Assembly (NCBI GenBank): GCA_037178625.1
Contig: JAWZXG010000028.1
Location: forward strand, 186,001 to 250,000
Origin: Skeletonema tropicum
Lineage: Eukaryota > Bacillariophyta > Thalassiosirophyceae > Thalassiosirales > Thalassiosiraceae
Length of the DNA: 64,000 nucleotides
Reading direction: 5' to 3'
The notes under the pieces were generated by a model. That model was not told where the DNA came from and ran no database searches. It saw only the letters and a list, made by a program, of their open reading frames with translations. This document shows, one piece after another, positions 54,772 through 64,000 of this stretch; position 1 is the stretch's first letter, and each line of letters begins with the position of its first letter. The position numbers and the translations under genes are program-made.

Positions 54772-55972
54772 ATGTTCAACGAAATCACACCTCTCTCACC
54801 AGCTTCTTTGAGCTCCCTCGGTAGCCCATCAGCCAGCATCAAGCGAAAGCAGCCATCAATGGAGGTGCCGACCGCCGCCTTCACCGGCGCCGGCACGCAT
54901 GCTGCCGCTGCCACCGATCGACCGTTGTCGGGCGGCTCTCCAATTCCCATGGGCGCAGCAGCTGGACCAGCTGATATCTCCTCCACGAAGAAAGCAAAGA
55001 CTATCACCAATTCGACGGAGCAGGCGGCATCCGAGGCCATGCTCGCCATCCGAGGCTCAGACCACAAAGCCATGATGAGCTACATTGAACGAGAGTGGGC
55101 AGTTGCTGCCGCTCGGAACGGTGGTGAAAATGTGTTTCAAGCGTACATGGCTGGAATTGAACATGGTCAACTAACTTCAAATCAGCAGCAACAGCAGCAA
55201 CAGCAGCAGCCGGAGTCGCCGCTCGAGCAGCTGCAACAACCTCAGCAGCAGGAAGAGCTGCTGCCAATGCCCCTTCTACAGCCGACCGCGTCCAAGCATG
55301 CATCATTGCCTGACAATGCAGCATTGCTGCAGCAGCTTGAACAGCAGTTTGAGCAGCAGCAGCAGCAAGTGTACCAGGAGGATGAAGTGGAGGAGGAAGT
55401 CGAACAAGAGCCCAAGCCATTGACTACTGCGCAGCGAAACAAACTCGTAGCAAAAGATCTCATTGAAATGATCCACTGGGTCCAGCTTGATGACGACGAA
55501 GACGAAATCTACGATAGTTGTCCAGAAGTCGCCGAGAAGATCAACCACTTCCTTCAGTTGGATGGTGTAAATCGCAAGATCTTCTTGGAACATGCCATGG
55601 ACAAGAAAGATGCGTACGTGACTCTAAAAACATTTCTCGAAGGGACCAACCAATCGCAGTGCCGCAACAAGATCTATGGCAAGGCGTAGTAAGTGACCAT
55701 AGTCCCTCTGTTTGCTCTTGTACTTGTACTTATAAATCTCATCTTCTCAATCGCAAACTCAATCCTTCCACAGCATCTTCTTCGAGAAGCTACGCCTTCT
55801 CGAGGGTCGAGAGAAGAGCGAGGAGAGGCTTCGAAACGAGGCGCTCTATCCGGACGGAATTTCCACAAGCGACCCGGACGCACAAATCGGTTTGCAAGAG
55901 GAAGACGCTCAATCCGAAGGTAGTGATGAAGATAGTGAAACGGACTTGAAGTGTGATGAGTACTTTGCGTAG
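54772..55972 (+). CDS. Poly-Gln protein with a conserved C-terminal helical domain, unknown function
   Basis: Exon 1 is 54772-55688 and exon 2 is 55774-55972, joined through a TAC codon, giving 371 residues. The first 100 residues are Ser/Pro/Ala-rich with a KRKQP basic patch. Residues 140-210 are Gln-rich (CAG/CAA runs). Residues 230-330 form a compact domain: DSCPEVAEKINHFLQLDGVN, then DAYVTLKTFLEG, ending KIYGKAYIFFEKLRLLEGR. This resembles a small helical domain of unknown function seen in fungal and stramenopile proteins (DUF7726-like, from memory). The C-terminus is acidic. Nuclear or chromatin-related function is a guess from composition only. The Gln codons vary (CAG and CAA), so the tract is not a pure microsatellite. 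Confidence 0.75.
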
Positions 55973-56066
55973 AGTCCTTCTTGATTCTGTATTTTATGAT
56001 TGCAATATGAACATCATAATGTATCACCAAGAATATATTTATGACGTAGTATAAATGATTTAGTGA

Positions 56067-57371
56067 CTAAGCTTTCATGGTTTGCTTCAAGTATCCGACG
56101 ACCAAAGGAACAACCAAATCGCCACATGCTCTCGAATCCCTTGACAATTGATACTTATCAAAGTCCAGCACTGGTATTTTCAACCCTCGAGCCACGGGCA
56201 GCAATGGTGATAAGAAATCAACCATGGCATCATTTGTCTCTTCTGATAGGAATGAAATGTGATTAGGTGCATCAGCCCCTGTAAAAATGAGCGAAGCTTT
56301 TGGTGGTATTGTCGGCAATTGCTGCCCTTGTACCAGCACTGACCGTATCCTATCCTCCTCCAATTTCACATAATTATTATCACTCAACACGCTCAATGCA
56401 CGATCTACCGACACTGCACCATCATTTGTAGAGCCTACAAAGAGACACTTCGATCCATTGCCTCTACTCGATGGAAATCCTGCCAAACAAACGCGGATCC
56501 AACTATCATCGCCACTTCTTTCTGCTGTACCAGTACCTAACGAGTGACCAACTATACCGAATGACGGTGGTGTAACCTTCCATGTTTCTTGCAATGTCGA
56601 CAGCAATTGATTTGTAATCATTTCTCGATCAATAATAGTTTGTATTTCACCAGAGCGTTTGTCTAAAATTTCTGCATCATAGGAGTCTGCCAAACTTTCC
56701 GGGTATTCAGGAGACAATACCAGAAAACCCTCTGATGCCAATGCTTCCGCAAGAGGATACAAATCAAATCTTGATCCTAAATAGCCGTGAGATAAGATCA
56801 CTACTGGTGATGAAGGCAGTTGTGGTTGTGGCTGTTGCTGAAATGGTGTGACAACACGTAGATTGCTATTTTGTGCACCTGGAACAAGTTCGAAGTTACG
56901 ATTTGCAAATGATGGAATGAAATTCCAACCAGCTAGTTTTTTACCAATCTTTTGGACGGATATCCGGTGTTTGTAAGAGTTTAATGATTGCATTGTTGTT
57001 GTTGTCCTCGAATCCATGAAAGGAGCAGGATGCCATGCCGCTACGGGGACGTCAACTCCGCTGACTGTCACGGAAAGTGGCTGATATACAATAGTGGTTT
57101 TCTCCATAATGCTTTTGCCATCTCTACTCATGGAAGCTGCTGATGACGAAGAGCTATAAGAATTGGTACCAGCTCTGGCGTCTGAAACAAACGCTGCCGG
57201 AGAAGCAGGTTGAATTGCTGAGCCAACTACCAAGAGACTCTTCGTGATGAACGATGAGCGGGGATGTGGTTGATCGAATACCAGAGCCGACGAAGTAGGT
57301 GCGACCCATGATACAAGCAAGACCGTCAGCACAGTCGCTGCAGTTGTTCTTTGGCAGTGGAAGAGTCCCAT
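56067..57371 (-). CDS. Alpha/beta hydrolase with N-terminal targeting signal
   Basis: A single exon encodes 434 residues. Residues 8-30 are hydrophobic (ATVLTVLLVSWVAPTSSA), then LVFDQPHPRSS follows, a signal peptide with a plastid-type transit region in the style of diatoms; the residue after the predicted cleavage is Leu, not Phe, so plastid import is less certain. The hydrolase core shows VVILSHGYLGSRFDLYPLAEAL (oxyanion region), VLSPEYPESL and the nucleophile elbow IVGHSLGTG, with a late NHISFL supplying a candidate catalytic His. The layout recalls PAF-acetylhydrolase- or chlorophyllase-like serine hydrolases that act on lipid esters. The substrate is not predictable. A run of proline and glutamine (QQQPQPQLPS) lies just before the core. 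Confidence 0.8.
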   Translation of the reverse strand: MGLFHCQRTTAATVLTVLLVSWVAPTSSALVFDQPHPRSSFITKSLLVVGSAIQPASPAAFVSDARAGTNSYSSSSSAASMSRDGKSIMEKTTIVYQPLSVTVSGVDVPVAAWHPAPFMDSRTTTTMQSLNSYKHRISVQKIGKKLAGWNFIPSFANRNFELVPGAQNSNLRVVTPFQQQPQPQLPSSPVVILSHGYLGSRFDLYPLAEALASEGFLVLSPEYPESLADSYDAEILDKRSGEIQTIIDREMITNQLLSTLQETWKVTPPSFGIVGHSLGTGTAERSGDDSWIRVCLAGFPSSRGNGSKCLFVGSTNDGAVSVDRALSVLSDNNYVKLEEDRIRSVLVQGQQLPTIPPKASLIFTGADAPNHISFLSEETNDAMVDFLSPLLPVARGLKIPVLDFDKYQLSRDSRACGDLVVPLVVGYLKQTMKA

Positions 57372-57493
57372 GGTATTATTTGATTCACAAGGGAGATAAT
57401 TCGAAGAACATGTGAGCTCGGCAAAAGTGAATAAGTAAGATGCGCTTCATCAATGTCTCAATCGCGCCAAAAATGTGTACAAGTAGGTACCTA

Positions 57494-57823
57494 CTCCCTC
57501 TGTCCCAAAAAAAATGAGCTATTTGAAGTTAATCGTAGTCCCACAAAAAACTAGCTATTCGACGTACTTATTCCTACGTGAGGTCCTACACAAGTGTCCG
57601 AGAGGCCTCTTCGTTTTCACAATAGGGTTAGATATAAGGATATTATAACGCCTTTTGTCACAATATCTTACAAATACTTGCTTAACAACCTCCAACCTCC
57701 ATATAATCGTAACCGGCGTGAAATAAGCTTTCCAACGATGTGCGATAGCAATTTTTTGGACGAAAATTGACCAAATTTTAACTATTTTAAATCAAAAAGC
57801 TCATTTTTGTGGGACAGAGGGAG
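57494..57823. mobile_element. Stowaway-like MITE, 330 bp, TA target duplication
   Basis: The ends CTCCCTCTGTCCC (57494-57506) and GGGACAGAGGGAG (57811-57823) are exact reverse complements, and the match extends with a few mismatches to about 26 bp (ATGAGCT against AGCTCAT). The element is flanked by TA at 57492-57493 and 57824-57825. The CTCCCTCYGTYCC terminus and TA duplication are the signature of plant Stowaway MITEs of the Tc1/mariner group. No ORF is inside. Finding this in a diatom suggests a related Tc1/mariner source elsewhere in the genome. Confidence 0.88.
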
Positions 57824-57825
57824 TA

Positions 57826-58244
57826 CCTTCCAAAGAGGGGATATTCTCGTTTCTCTTTGACCTCTTCAACTCTGGAATCAGTACTAATTCAGCATTGTTC
57901 TAGGTGGTACCAGAATTCCAGAAAACACAAGTCACTCGATTTTTGGAGCGTTGCACCAGTTTGGAGTTGCAGGTGTTTCCAATGAGATTGTTGCATCTAA
58001 AAGAAGGAGGGAACATTACTTCTGCCACGGCCCGACCAGCCTTACATTTTGGATATTTTAGCGATGTTGGCGATAGCATTTTTTCCATCAAGCCAAGGTA
58101 TCTCTCTAGCTAACAACCATGACGAGTCTCTCTTCCACCTGCCTTACATGATGAATATCTCCAATTAAAATGCAACTAATTCAACAATCTACCATCTCAT
58201 AGTCACAATTACATTTATACATATACTAAGCCTGCCAATTGGCA
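57826..58244. other. Intergenic stretch between the MITE and the transposon relic
   Basis: Only short ORFs are seen (for example 57904-58113 plus strand, 69 codons) without recognisable features. The stretch contains the 3' flank of the relic gene. Confidence 0.5.
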
Positions 58245-59775
58245 TCAACCATCAACATTCATATCCTCACCACTGTTGGTATCGGTGGTAACCACTTCGT
58301 GGCACTCATATTGATGGATACGCCATGCCATAGCAAGCCGCATTTTCCCACAACCAGGATGATTGCAAATTTTGATCATAGTATCATTTTCTGTCACTTT
58401 TATGGCTGCATCATCATCGCTGCCGTCACTGTTAACTACCGCAACATCATCCGCAACAACTTCATCCGTGAGTACTAGTTCTTGGTGGAGAGCCTCTTCG
58501 TCATTGATGCTAGTCGCCAAAGGACCAAGCACGACATTACTATCAACCAATGCGACATCAGTAACCTCTTCGCAGCGCCGAGAATTCTGGACTCCACTGT
58601 TCGTTTTCTTCTTCCGTTTTGACTTGGTCTCCTTCTTCACATGATCTTTTGCACAATGTAAAAATGGTGAAGTTTGAAATAGATACTCACTCAACACTTT
58701 CTTCTGGAGTTCATTGCCACGGGTAGCTCCAAACTGGCGCAATAACTTATTCCAGATCGCATGACAGGTCTCTATGTTTTGTTCATCTATACCACCAAGA
58801 GTGCCCCATATCAAAGTTGCCTTCCATCAGCGCATCAATCCAGTCACTTGCTTTCTTCGTCCGTTCTCGTGTCTGCCGAGCTGTCACCTCAGTGTCGTAA
58901 GTCGTCGGAACCTTTGCAACTGTGAATTGACGATAGGTTGGAAACGAAGAAAGTTTTGCTAGCGATACTTTACTGTCGTTGTTGCTGTATTTAAATATCC
59001 AAAGCATCAGCATTCCGGCAACTCTCATGTCATCCTCATTAGGCGGATTATCATTGCTTTTGTAGGATGATGATAATTGTGTTCTTATCACTTCCATTGC
59101 GTCTTTTGTGAAATGACCTCCCTCGTCAAATATTATTGGAGGCGGCGGAGGTAGTTGCCAAGAATCTTCCATCACTGCATCGTTTTGTTTTGTTTGTACT
59201 CGTCTGCGTTTTGATGGTGGTTGAGTCGAATTATTTTTGTTGTTGATGTCTGCATCAGCACACACTTCGGGCTCGTCTACGTCGAATAATGCAAGGAAAT
59301 CTCGACGAACAATTTCTTTCCGTTCCTCTCTATGATCTTCATTGCCAATATGCCAAGGCTGTTCACACTTTCGGTTGCCATTACGCTCATGATTTGTTTT
59401 GTTTCTTACTACATCCGGCACCACAATAGCGTTGCCAACACATCTCATGCATCCAACACAAATCACTCTCTTATGAGCCTCATTGCTGGGATCGAGACCA
59501 AACATCAAACATGTGACTTTGCCTTGGCGGTCAGTAAAATATGACTTAGGAGGTGTCAGTCGTTCAGATGACTGGCAACCCCTCTTCGACCTGCGTCGAT
59601 GTGCACCTGTGCCTTTCGTTGAGGACGTCGTTTGCTCATTTGTGGTAGTTGCCGGGGTTACAATTTGCGTCCTAGACCGAAGCTTAGGTGTTGATGAAAC
59701 GTTCCCTGAGTCTCGTATGCTTTCGCCGCCGTTGTTGCGGCTAGGCGAAGGGCCGGTAGTGCGGCATGACGACAT
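58245..59775 (-). pseudogene. Solitary, internally deleted relative of the array gene
   Basis: The ATG at 59775 (MSSCRTTGPSPSRNN) aligns with the ORF1 start of the array. The frame continues without a stop through the region where the array has TAA (here NEDDM-RVAGM). It then reaches KASDWIDALMEGNFDM and is broken near 58800. From there a second frame (58814 to 58245) resumes as IWGTLGGIDEQNIETCHAIWNKL. The roughly 150 codons present between these blocks in the array gene are missing, and the join is out of frame. The C-terminus carries ICNHPGCGKMRLAMAWRIHQYECHE, a C2H2-like zinc-finger pattern not seen in the array copies. The upstream flank (GTGGC, poly-T, CCCGCC) resembles that of the array gene. 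It is a dead copy, but it shows the ancestral single reading frame. Confidence 0.8.
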
Positions 59776-59953
59776 GGTTACTATGTGCAATGACAGATAA
59801 ATGCTGAAGGAAAATGAAATTAGAAATGGCGGGAACAAAAAAAACCTTTTTTGCCACAAAGCAGACCTGATTCCACACACAAAGACCTTAAAGTTGTGAA
59901 TCTATACAAATCTATAGTCCATTTAACTACATTAATTATTCGTCACACAAAGT

Positions 59954-60032
59954 CCTGAGAGGAAAACCCCCAGCATATTCTAACTCGCAAAAGCATGGGG
60001 ATCACGAAAATGTTCGGGGTTTTCCTCTCAGG
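59954..60032. repeat. 17-bp perfect inverted repeat
   Basis: CCTGAGAGGAAAACCCC at 59954-59970 is exactly mirrored by GGGGTTTTCCTCTCAGG at 60016-60032 with a 45-bp spacer. The whole is 79 bp. No clear target-site duplication flanks it (AAGT on the left, GGTG on the right). It lies in the upstream region shared by the relic gene and the kinase gene. Confidence 0.75.
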
Positions 60033-60588
60033 GGTGTATTTTGAAAAATATACGCAATGTATTTCTACGGATTCCTACGTGGACAGTTTGAGTACCGAAA
60101 ATGTCATCCACACGTGAGTTGGCCGGGCCGTGCTGCAGCGTGTCCGAGGTTCTCGCTAAGACACTGATGTCATGACACCACCTAATCTCTGTCGGAGTTA
60201 GAGAGTTACTTTTACGTGGAGCTGTTCTTTGTTTGCGCTCTCGCAGTAAACAATAATTATTCGACGGTAGGTGAGTTGATGTGCGCTTTATCTATTTTTT
60301 GGTGCACGTGACACCTTAGTAGAGCTTGCCTTCTCAATTTAAACAACTCACCTGACATACGTAAAATCTTGCGGCGGCTGTAGCCACAGGGTGTCAGAAC
60401 TACAGTTCATTCGTGGGACGGTAGAATAGCAGAGGTAAGGCACACCAACATAACACATTAACCTTCAGTCCTGCAACACAGCTTTAATGTATCGAGCAGA
60501 ATACTAACCTCACGTTACATAACTAATGATGCCCTTCTTTCTACAATTTGTACAACTTTACAAATGGATCATATCAATAATAGCGACC

Positions 60589-62712
60589 ATGGTGCACTCT
60601 CCTCCACTGATGCTAGAGGGTGGAAAAAGTGGCAAAAAGAAAAGGGAAGGCGGCATGATACGGTCGCCTCCTGAGCTGAGCTCTTCTATTTTTGATAATG
60701 AATACTCCTTCCCGACGAATAAGCGACAAAACCATGAAAATGTAAAAGGCATTACGAGTTCTCTTCTATGCAACAATGGTAATAGTAGCTTGGGGCGATC
60801 TAGTAAGGATCAGAAACATAAATCAATTGCCTTTGCGGATCTCATTCCCAAACATACTCCATTTGGGAGCACTGAATCACCGCGTAAGGTCGGCTTGACG
60901 CCAAGGTTGAACCGTCGCAGAAGAAATAGTTCACAATGCAACAATATTGGACCATTGTCTGAAAATGTTTCTGATGATCAAAATGATTTGTTTCCATCAA
61001 AAATATCGGAACCCTCCGTTGCCTCTCCGCGGCCTCATGTGACTTCATCTTTGCTATCATCCTCTACTGATGTCTTTTCTCATCAGAGATTAGGCCAAGA
61101 ATCATCATCAGAAGAAGAGAAAAGAAAGTTTGATGATTTTGCATTGACACCAACTTGCCTGTATGGTGAAGATGACGAAGAAGAAAGTCCCTTGCGTCGC
61201 CCGCAGAGCGTACCGATCAAACGCTATCACAGATCACCTCACTGGAGTGGCAGGGTCAACATCAATCCCTTTTCACCCGTACCACAACAGTACTTGAACC
61301 CTCCATCTTCAACAATGCCTCCTTCTCGGCCCATCCTTGGAGATGAGAGTCAACAAGCAGCGTTGCTTCCTGCTGGAAGTACTAGTCTCAATTCTCCTCC
61401 GAAGCAAAAAAAGGCAAAACGAGCTTATTTTTCTCCTACGAGAGGTGGGCCGTCGTTGTTGAATCCTCGTGTTAGCAATGTCAAGACGAGCAAGGAAACA
61501 ATTAGCGTCACTAGTCCAGTAAAGAAACGCAAAACAAGAGTCAGCATAGCTACAAATGATGACGAAAGCACAAAACAAAAGGGTGTCAGCATTAGCAGCA
61601 ACAAACGTCTTTGTCTACCAAACCAGCGGAGTAGGTATCTGGAAGACTTCGAAGAAATCCAATTTCTTGGATCAGGCTCCTTCGGAGCAGTATGCGCATG
61701 CTTGTCACGTCTCGATGGGTGCATGTATGCAGTCAAGTCCATTTCACCGGATGGGGTAGTTCCAAGGACCACAAACTCTTTGTATGGTGGAAGAAACAGC
61801 AGCAACACATGTCTTGTACCCCCCACGCCTCGTCGAGATGGAATCCCTTCATCCGCGAGACGCAAATCTAAGAGCAGGACCAGCCCGAACAACGATGAAT
61901 TGTCGCCTCAGATGGCTCTTCGCGGTAGCAGACACTGGAGTGAGAATACACTGAATCGAATGCTCAGGGAAGTATTTGCCTTGGCTGCATTGTGCAATCA
62001 GTCGGACTTGCGCACCTTTCACATTGTCAGATATCATCAAGCGTGGCTGGAAGACGATGGGAATCTTTACATCCAAACGGAGTTGTGCAAATCTACTCTG
62101 CGTGATGAATTGGATTCGGGAGGGGGAATGGAGGTAAGCCGCCAATTCAAGATCCTTCGTGAGGTGCTCCTTGCGCTCCAATTGGTGCATGAGCAGGGTT
62201 GTGTCCATCTCGACATTAAACCTCACAACATCTTCGTGAAAGATGACATGTACAAGCTTGGAGATTTCGGAACCGCAACATTACGGGACGAGATCAATGC
62301 AAAAACAGGTGAGGCTATGGATGTGGAAGAAGGAGACTCGCGTTATATGCCGAGAGATTTGTTGGAAGGCACACCCGAAGATCTGACCAAGTGCGACATT
62401 TTTTCATTGGGTATCACCTTGTATGAAACTTGCATTGGTCGCCCTCTGCCCATCTGCGGCCAAGAATGGCAAGACCTACGCAATGGCAAGCTCTCCAATC
62501 CTGATGGTATCAACCCAACGTTTTACGCCATTATCAAGCAGATGATGCACCCCGACCCCTCAAAGAGGCCAAGTGCATCTGATTTACTTGCACGAAGCGA
62601 GCTCAGTGCTTCCAGCAACAATGTTTTCCTCCCACATACAAACAACGCACCTTCTTCAAAAGGCAAACGCCCATTGCTAAAACGGGAACGGTCACTTTCG
62701 TGGACATTGTGA
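60589..62712 (+). CDS. WEE1-type protein kinase
   Basis: I prefer the ATG at 60589 (GCGACCATGG, a strong context) over the in-frame ATG at 60526, which would add 21 hydrophobic residues. This gives 707 residues. The first 350 are Ser/Pro-rich and unstructured with many Ser-Pro/Thr-Pro sites, as in WEE1 N-termini. The kinase domain starts at FEEIQFLGSGSFGAV. YAVKSI holds the ATP lysine, HLDIKPHNIFV the catalytic loop and GDFGTAT the metal site. HLDIKP-x-NIF and the EGDSRYMPRDLLEG block are hallmarks of the WEE1/MYT1 family, which inhibit cyclin-dependent kinases by phosphorylating the Tyr in the glycine loop. About 70 residues are inserted between the Lys strand and helix C. The expected role is G2/M timing. 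The stop is at 62710-62712. Confidence 0.85.
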   Translation: MVHSPPLMLEGGKSGKKKREGGMIRSPPELSSSIFDNEYSFPTNKRQNHENVKGITSSLLCNNGNSSLGRSSKDQKHKSIAFADLIPKHTPFGSTESPRKVGLTPRLNRRRRNSSQCNNIGPLSENVSDDQNDLFPSKISEPSVASPRPHVTSSLLSSSTDVFSHQRLGQESSSEEEKRKFDDFALTPTCLYGEDDEEESPLRRPQSVPIKRYHRSPHWSGRVNINPFSPVPQQYLNPPSSTMPPSRPILGDESQQAALLPAGSTSLNSPPKQKKAKRAYFSPTRGGPSLLNPRVSNVKTSKETISVTSPVKKRKTRVSIATNDDESTKQKGVSISSNKRLCLPNQRSRYLEDFEEIQFLGSGSFGAVCACLSRLDGCMYAVKSISPDGVVPRTTNSLYGGRNSSNTCLVPPTPRRDGIPSSARRKSKSRTSPNNDELSPQMALRGSRHWSENTLNRMLREVFALAALCNQSDLRTFHIVRYHQAWLEDDGNLYIQTELCKSTLRDELDSGGGMEVSRQFKILREVLLALQLVHEQGCVHLDIKPHNIFVKDDMYKLGDFGTATLRDEINAKTGEAMDVEEGDSRYMPRDLLEGTPEDLTKCDIFSLGITLYETCIGRPLPICGQEWQDLRNGKLSNPDGINPTFYAIIKQMMHPDPSKRPSASDLLARSELSASSNNVFLPHTNNAPSSKGKRPLLKRERSLSWTL

Positions 62713-62842
62713 TCGAAACCGAGATTATAGATATTTTATACCAGAAATGATTGATACAGCTCTATAAAGTAATATGAATAACAAAGTGTACTCTTCTTTA
62801 TTTCTTCTCTCTTGCAATAGTTGCTACATCATTTATTAAATC

Positions 62843-64000
62843 TTAAGATGCCTTCACTACAATGCAACTAACATCATCGACCTTTCCACCTCTTCCCGAT
62901 TTATACTGATCATACCCCGATCTACCCCTCGCTACTGTCGAATAGGGAGTGACAGCACTTGTATCTAACGATACAACCCGCGACCTGTCCACAATTTTCT
63001 TTGCAATTTGCGTTGCCTTCGCCTTGGGTCCGAACGATTCCACAATATCACAAACATCTGCATCACTGAGATTGTCAAATACACCATCGGAACCAGCCAC
63101 GATGATGTCACCTGGGAATATCTCTGCTTGTAGAGTGGTACCATCTTTTGGTCGATCAGGACTATCATCCCCAAGCTGATAAGGACAATCAAAGAAGTGA
63201 ATTATCTCTCTTGTCCGAGCTGCCACGGCGCCATCTCGCAAGACAAGGCATACTGAATCTCCCAAATTCAGTGCTCGTAGCACATTATCCTCGCCGATAG
63301 ATGCAACCACTGCAGTTGTTGCACCAGTCGCTGTCTCATCTGCAATCTCCTTCGCTTCCGTCATGTAATCTGTAATCTCCTTGATACTCAAACCCTCCTT
63401 CCCAATCTTATTCTTCATACTATCCGATAACGATTTGGAATATAACTTCTTACCCTTCTCCTTATCCGCTCCAGACACACCATCAAACACACCAAACGTC
63501 CGCCCAACCGAGAATCCATAATCCTCCCCTCCCCATGACACTTTCTCGGGGTGGGGCTTCACTTGCAAGGAAGCTTCCAATACCACTGTTCTGAATTCGT
63601 CTGTATCATCCACCTGTTCAACCTTGTCATCAGCCGTCGTCGTTTGAACTTGGAATGCCTTCATCATTTCGGCAATGTTCAATGTCGGTCGAGCAGATGT
63701 TTCTGCTCCCCAAACAACATCCAAAAAGTCTGAATCGGAAACATCTGCTTTTTCAGGTGTTTCTTCCACAATAACGGTTTCAACCTTCTTTGTTTCTGTG
63801 GATGTGGATGCTTTGGGAGCGTTTCCAAACGTCCTTGAGAATAAGTTCTTGAGCCCTTCCACAAATACATTCTCTTCTTCCTTTGGTGCCGGTGTTTCCT
63901 CTACTACTTCAACAACTGCTTCCGCCTTGACCTCACTCTTCTTCTTCTTTCCAAACCCAGCAATCCCATCAAATAGATTGGAAGTCCGTTCCTCCACATC
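62843..64000 (-). CDS. PP2C-type phosphatase, PTC7-like (5' end beyond the window)
   Basis: The frame is open to the right edge with no ATG in place (the first codon in view near 63997 is GTG), so the gene starts outside the window. About 385 residues are visible. The first 130 are acidic, with a KKKK patch and Glu-rich blocks. The catalytic part begins near residue 130. It has GEDYGFS, FGVFDGVSG (metal-binding DG), ADETATGATTAVVAS, LNLGDSVCLVLRDG, FDCPYQLGDD, GDIIVAGSDGVFDNLSD and the final GGKVDDVSCIVV. This series is typical of PTC7/SpoIIE-like PPM phosphatases, which are Mg/Mn-dependent Ser/Thr phosphatases often in mitochondria or plastids. Location here is unknown because the N-terminus is missing. 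It is convergent with the kinase gene, 130 bp apart. Confidence 0.85.
   Translation of the reverse strand, partial: DVEERTSNLFDGIAGFGKKKKSEVKAEAVVEVVEETPAPKEEENVFVEGLKNLFSRTFGNAPKASTSTETKKVETVIVEETPEKADVSDSDFLDVVWGAETSARPTLNIAEMMKAFQVQTTTADDKVEQVDDTDEFRTVVLEASLQVKPHPEKVSWGGEDYGFSVGRTFGVFDGVSGADKEKGKKLYSKSLSDSMKNKIGKEGLSIKEITDYMTEAKEIADETATGATTAVVASIGEDNVLRALNLGDSVCLVLRDGAVAARTREIIHFFDCPYQLGDDSPDRPKDGTTLQAEIFPGDIIVAGSDGVFDNLSDADVCDIVESFGPKAKATQIAKKIVDRSRVVSLDTSAVTPYSTVARGRSGYDQYKSGRGGKVDDVSCIVVKAS

Noticed and set aside
1..64000. tRNA or rRNA genes
   Set aside because: I saw no cloverleaf with a TTCGA-type T-loop plus matching acceptor stem and no rRNA-like block; a covariance-model scan would be decisive.

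Overview
The window looks like nuclear DNA of a diatom, probably a centric one. Genes are single-exon or have a few short GT-AG introns of about 80-120 bp. Two N-termini carry signal peptides followed by a phenylalanine or similar residue, in the style of the diatom ASAFAP plastid-targeting motif. Diatom-typical families are present: a leishmanolysin-like protein, an SPX-MFS transporter, DUF285 repeats and low-complexity Ser/Gln proteins. There is no sign of bacterial operons, rRNA, tRNA or CRISPR.

Region 1-16695 is a tandem array of a 3,476-bp unit (4.8 copies in view, continuing past the left edge). Each unit carries a transposon-like gene split by one in-frame TAA. The split copies are essentially identical, so amplification followed the split. 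A solitary, internally deleted relative lies at 58245-59775 on the minus strand. Region 16696-25182 holds a small secreted or plastid membrane protein and a nine-exon gene that I read as a type II membrane fusion of a glycosyltransferase-like domain with a leishmanolysin-like domain whose HExxH zinc site is lost.

Region 25.5-34.5 kb is a degraded segmental duplication. An intact 2OG-Fe(II) oxygenase (prolyl 4-hydroxylase-like) sits next to a decayed C1GALT-like glycosyltransferase. About 5 kb away a decayed oxygenase copy sits next to the intact glycosyltransferase. A DUF285 surface-protein gene lies between them. Region 34.9-40.6 kb holds a convergent metabolic pair: a single-chain biotin carboxylase of the methylcrotonoyl-CoA type and a CitE-lyase/MaoC-hydratase fusion. 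Both probably act in mitochondria, on leucine or itaconate-type C5/C6 acyl-CoAs.

Region 41.2-45.4 kb is a ~183-bp tandem repeat interrupted by a complete 3,234-bp DNA transposon with 17-bp perfect terminal inverted repeats and a 7-bp target-site duplication. Region 45.7-57.4 kb is gene-dense: a small membrane protein, exocyst SEC5, an SPX-MFS vacuolar phosphate transporter, a SpoU-type RNA methyltransferase, a poly-Gln protein and an alpha/beta hydrolase. A Stowaway-like MITE lies at 57494-57823. The right end has a WEE1-type kinase and the 3' part of a PP2C phosphatase that runs off the window.

All calls come from reading the sequence and from remembered family motifs. No search, structure prediction or expression data were available.
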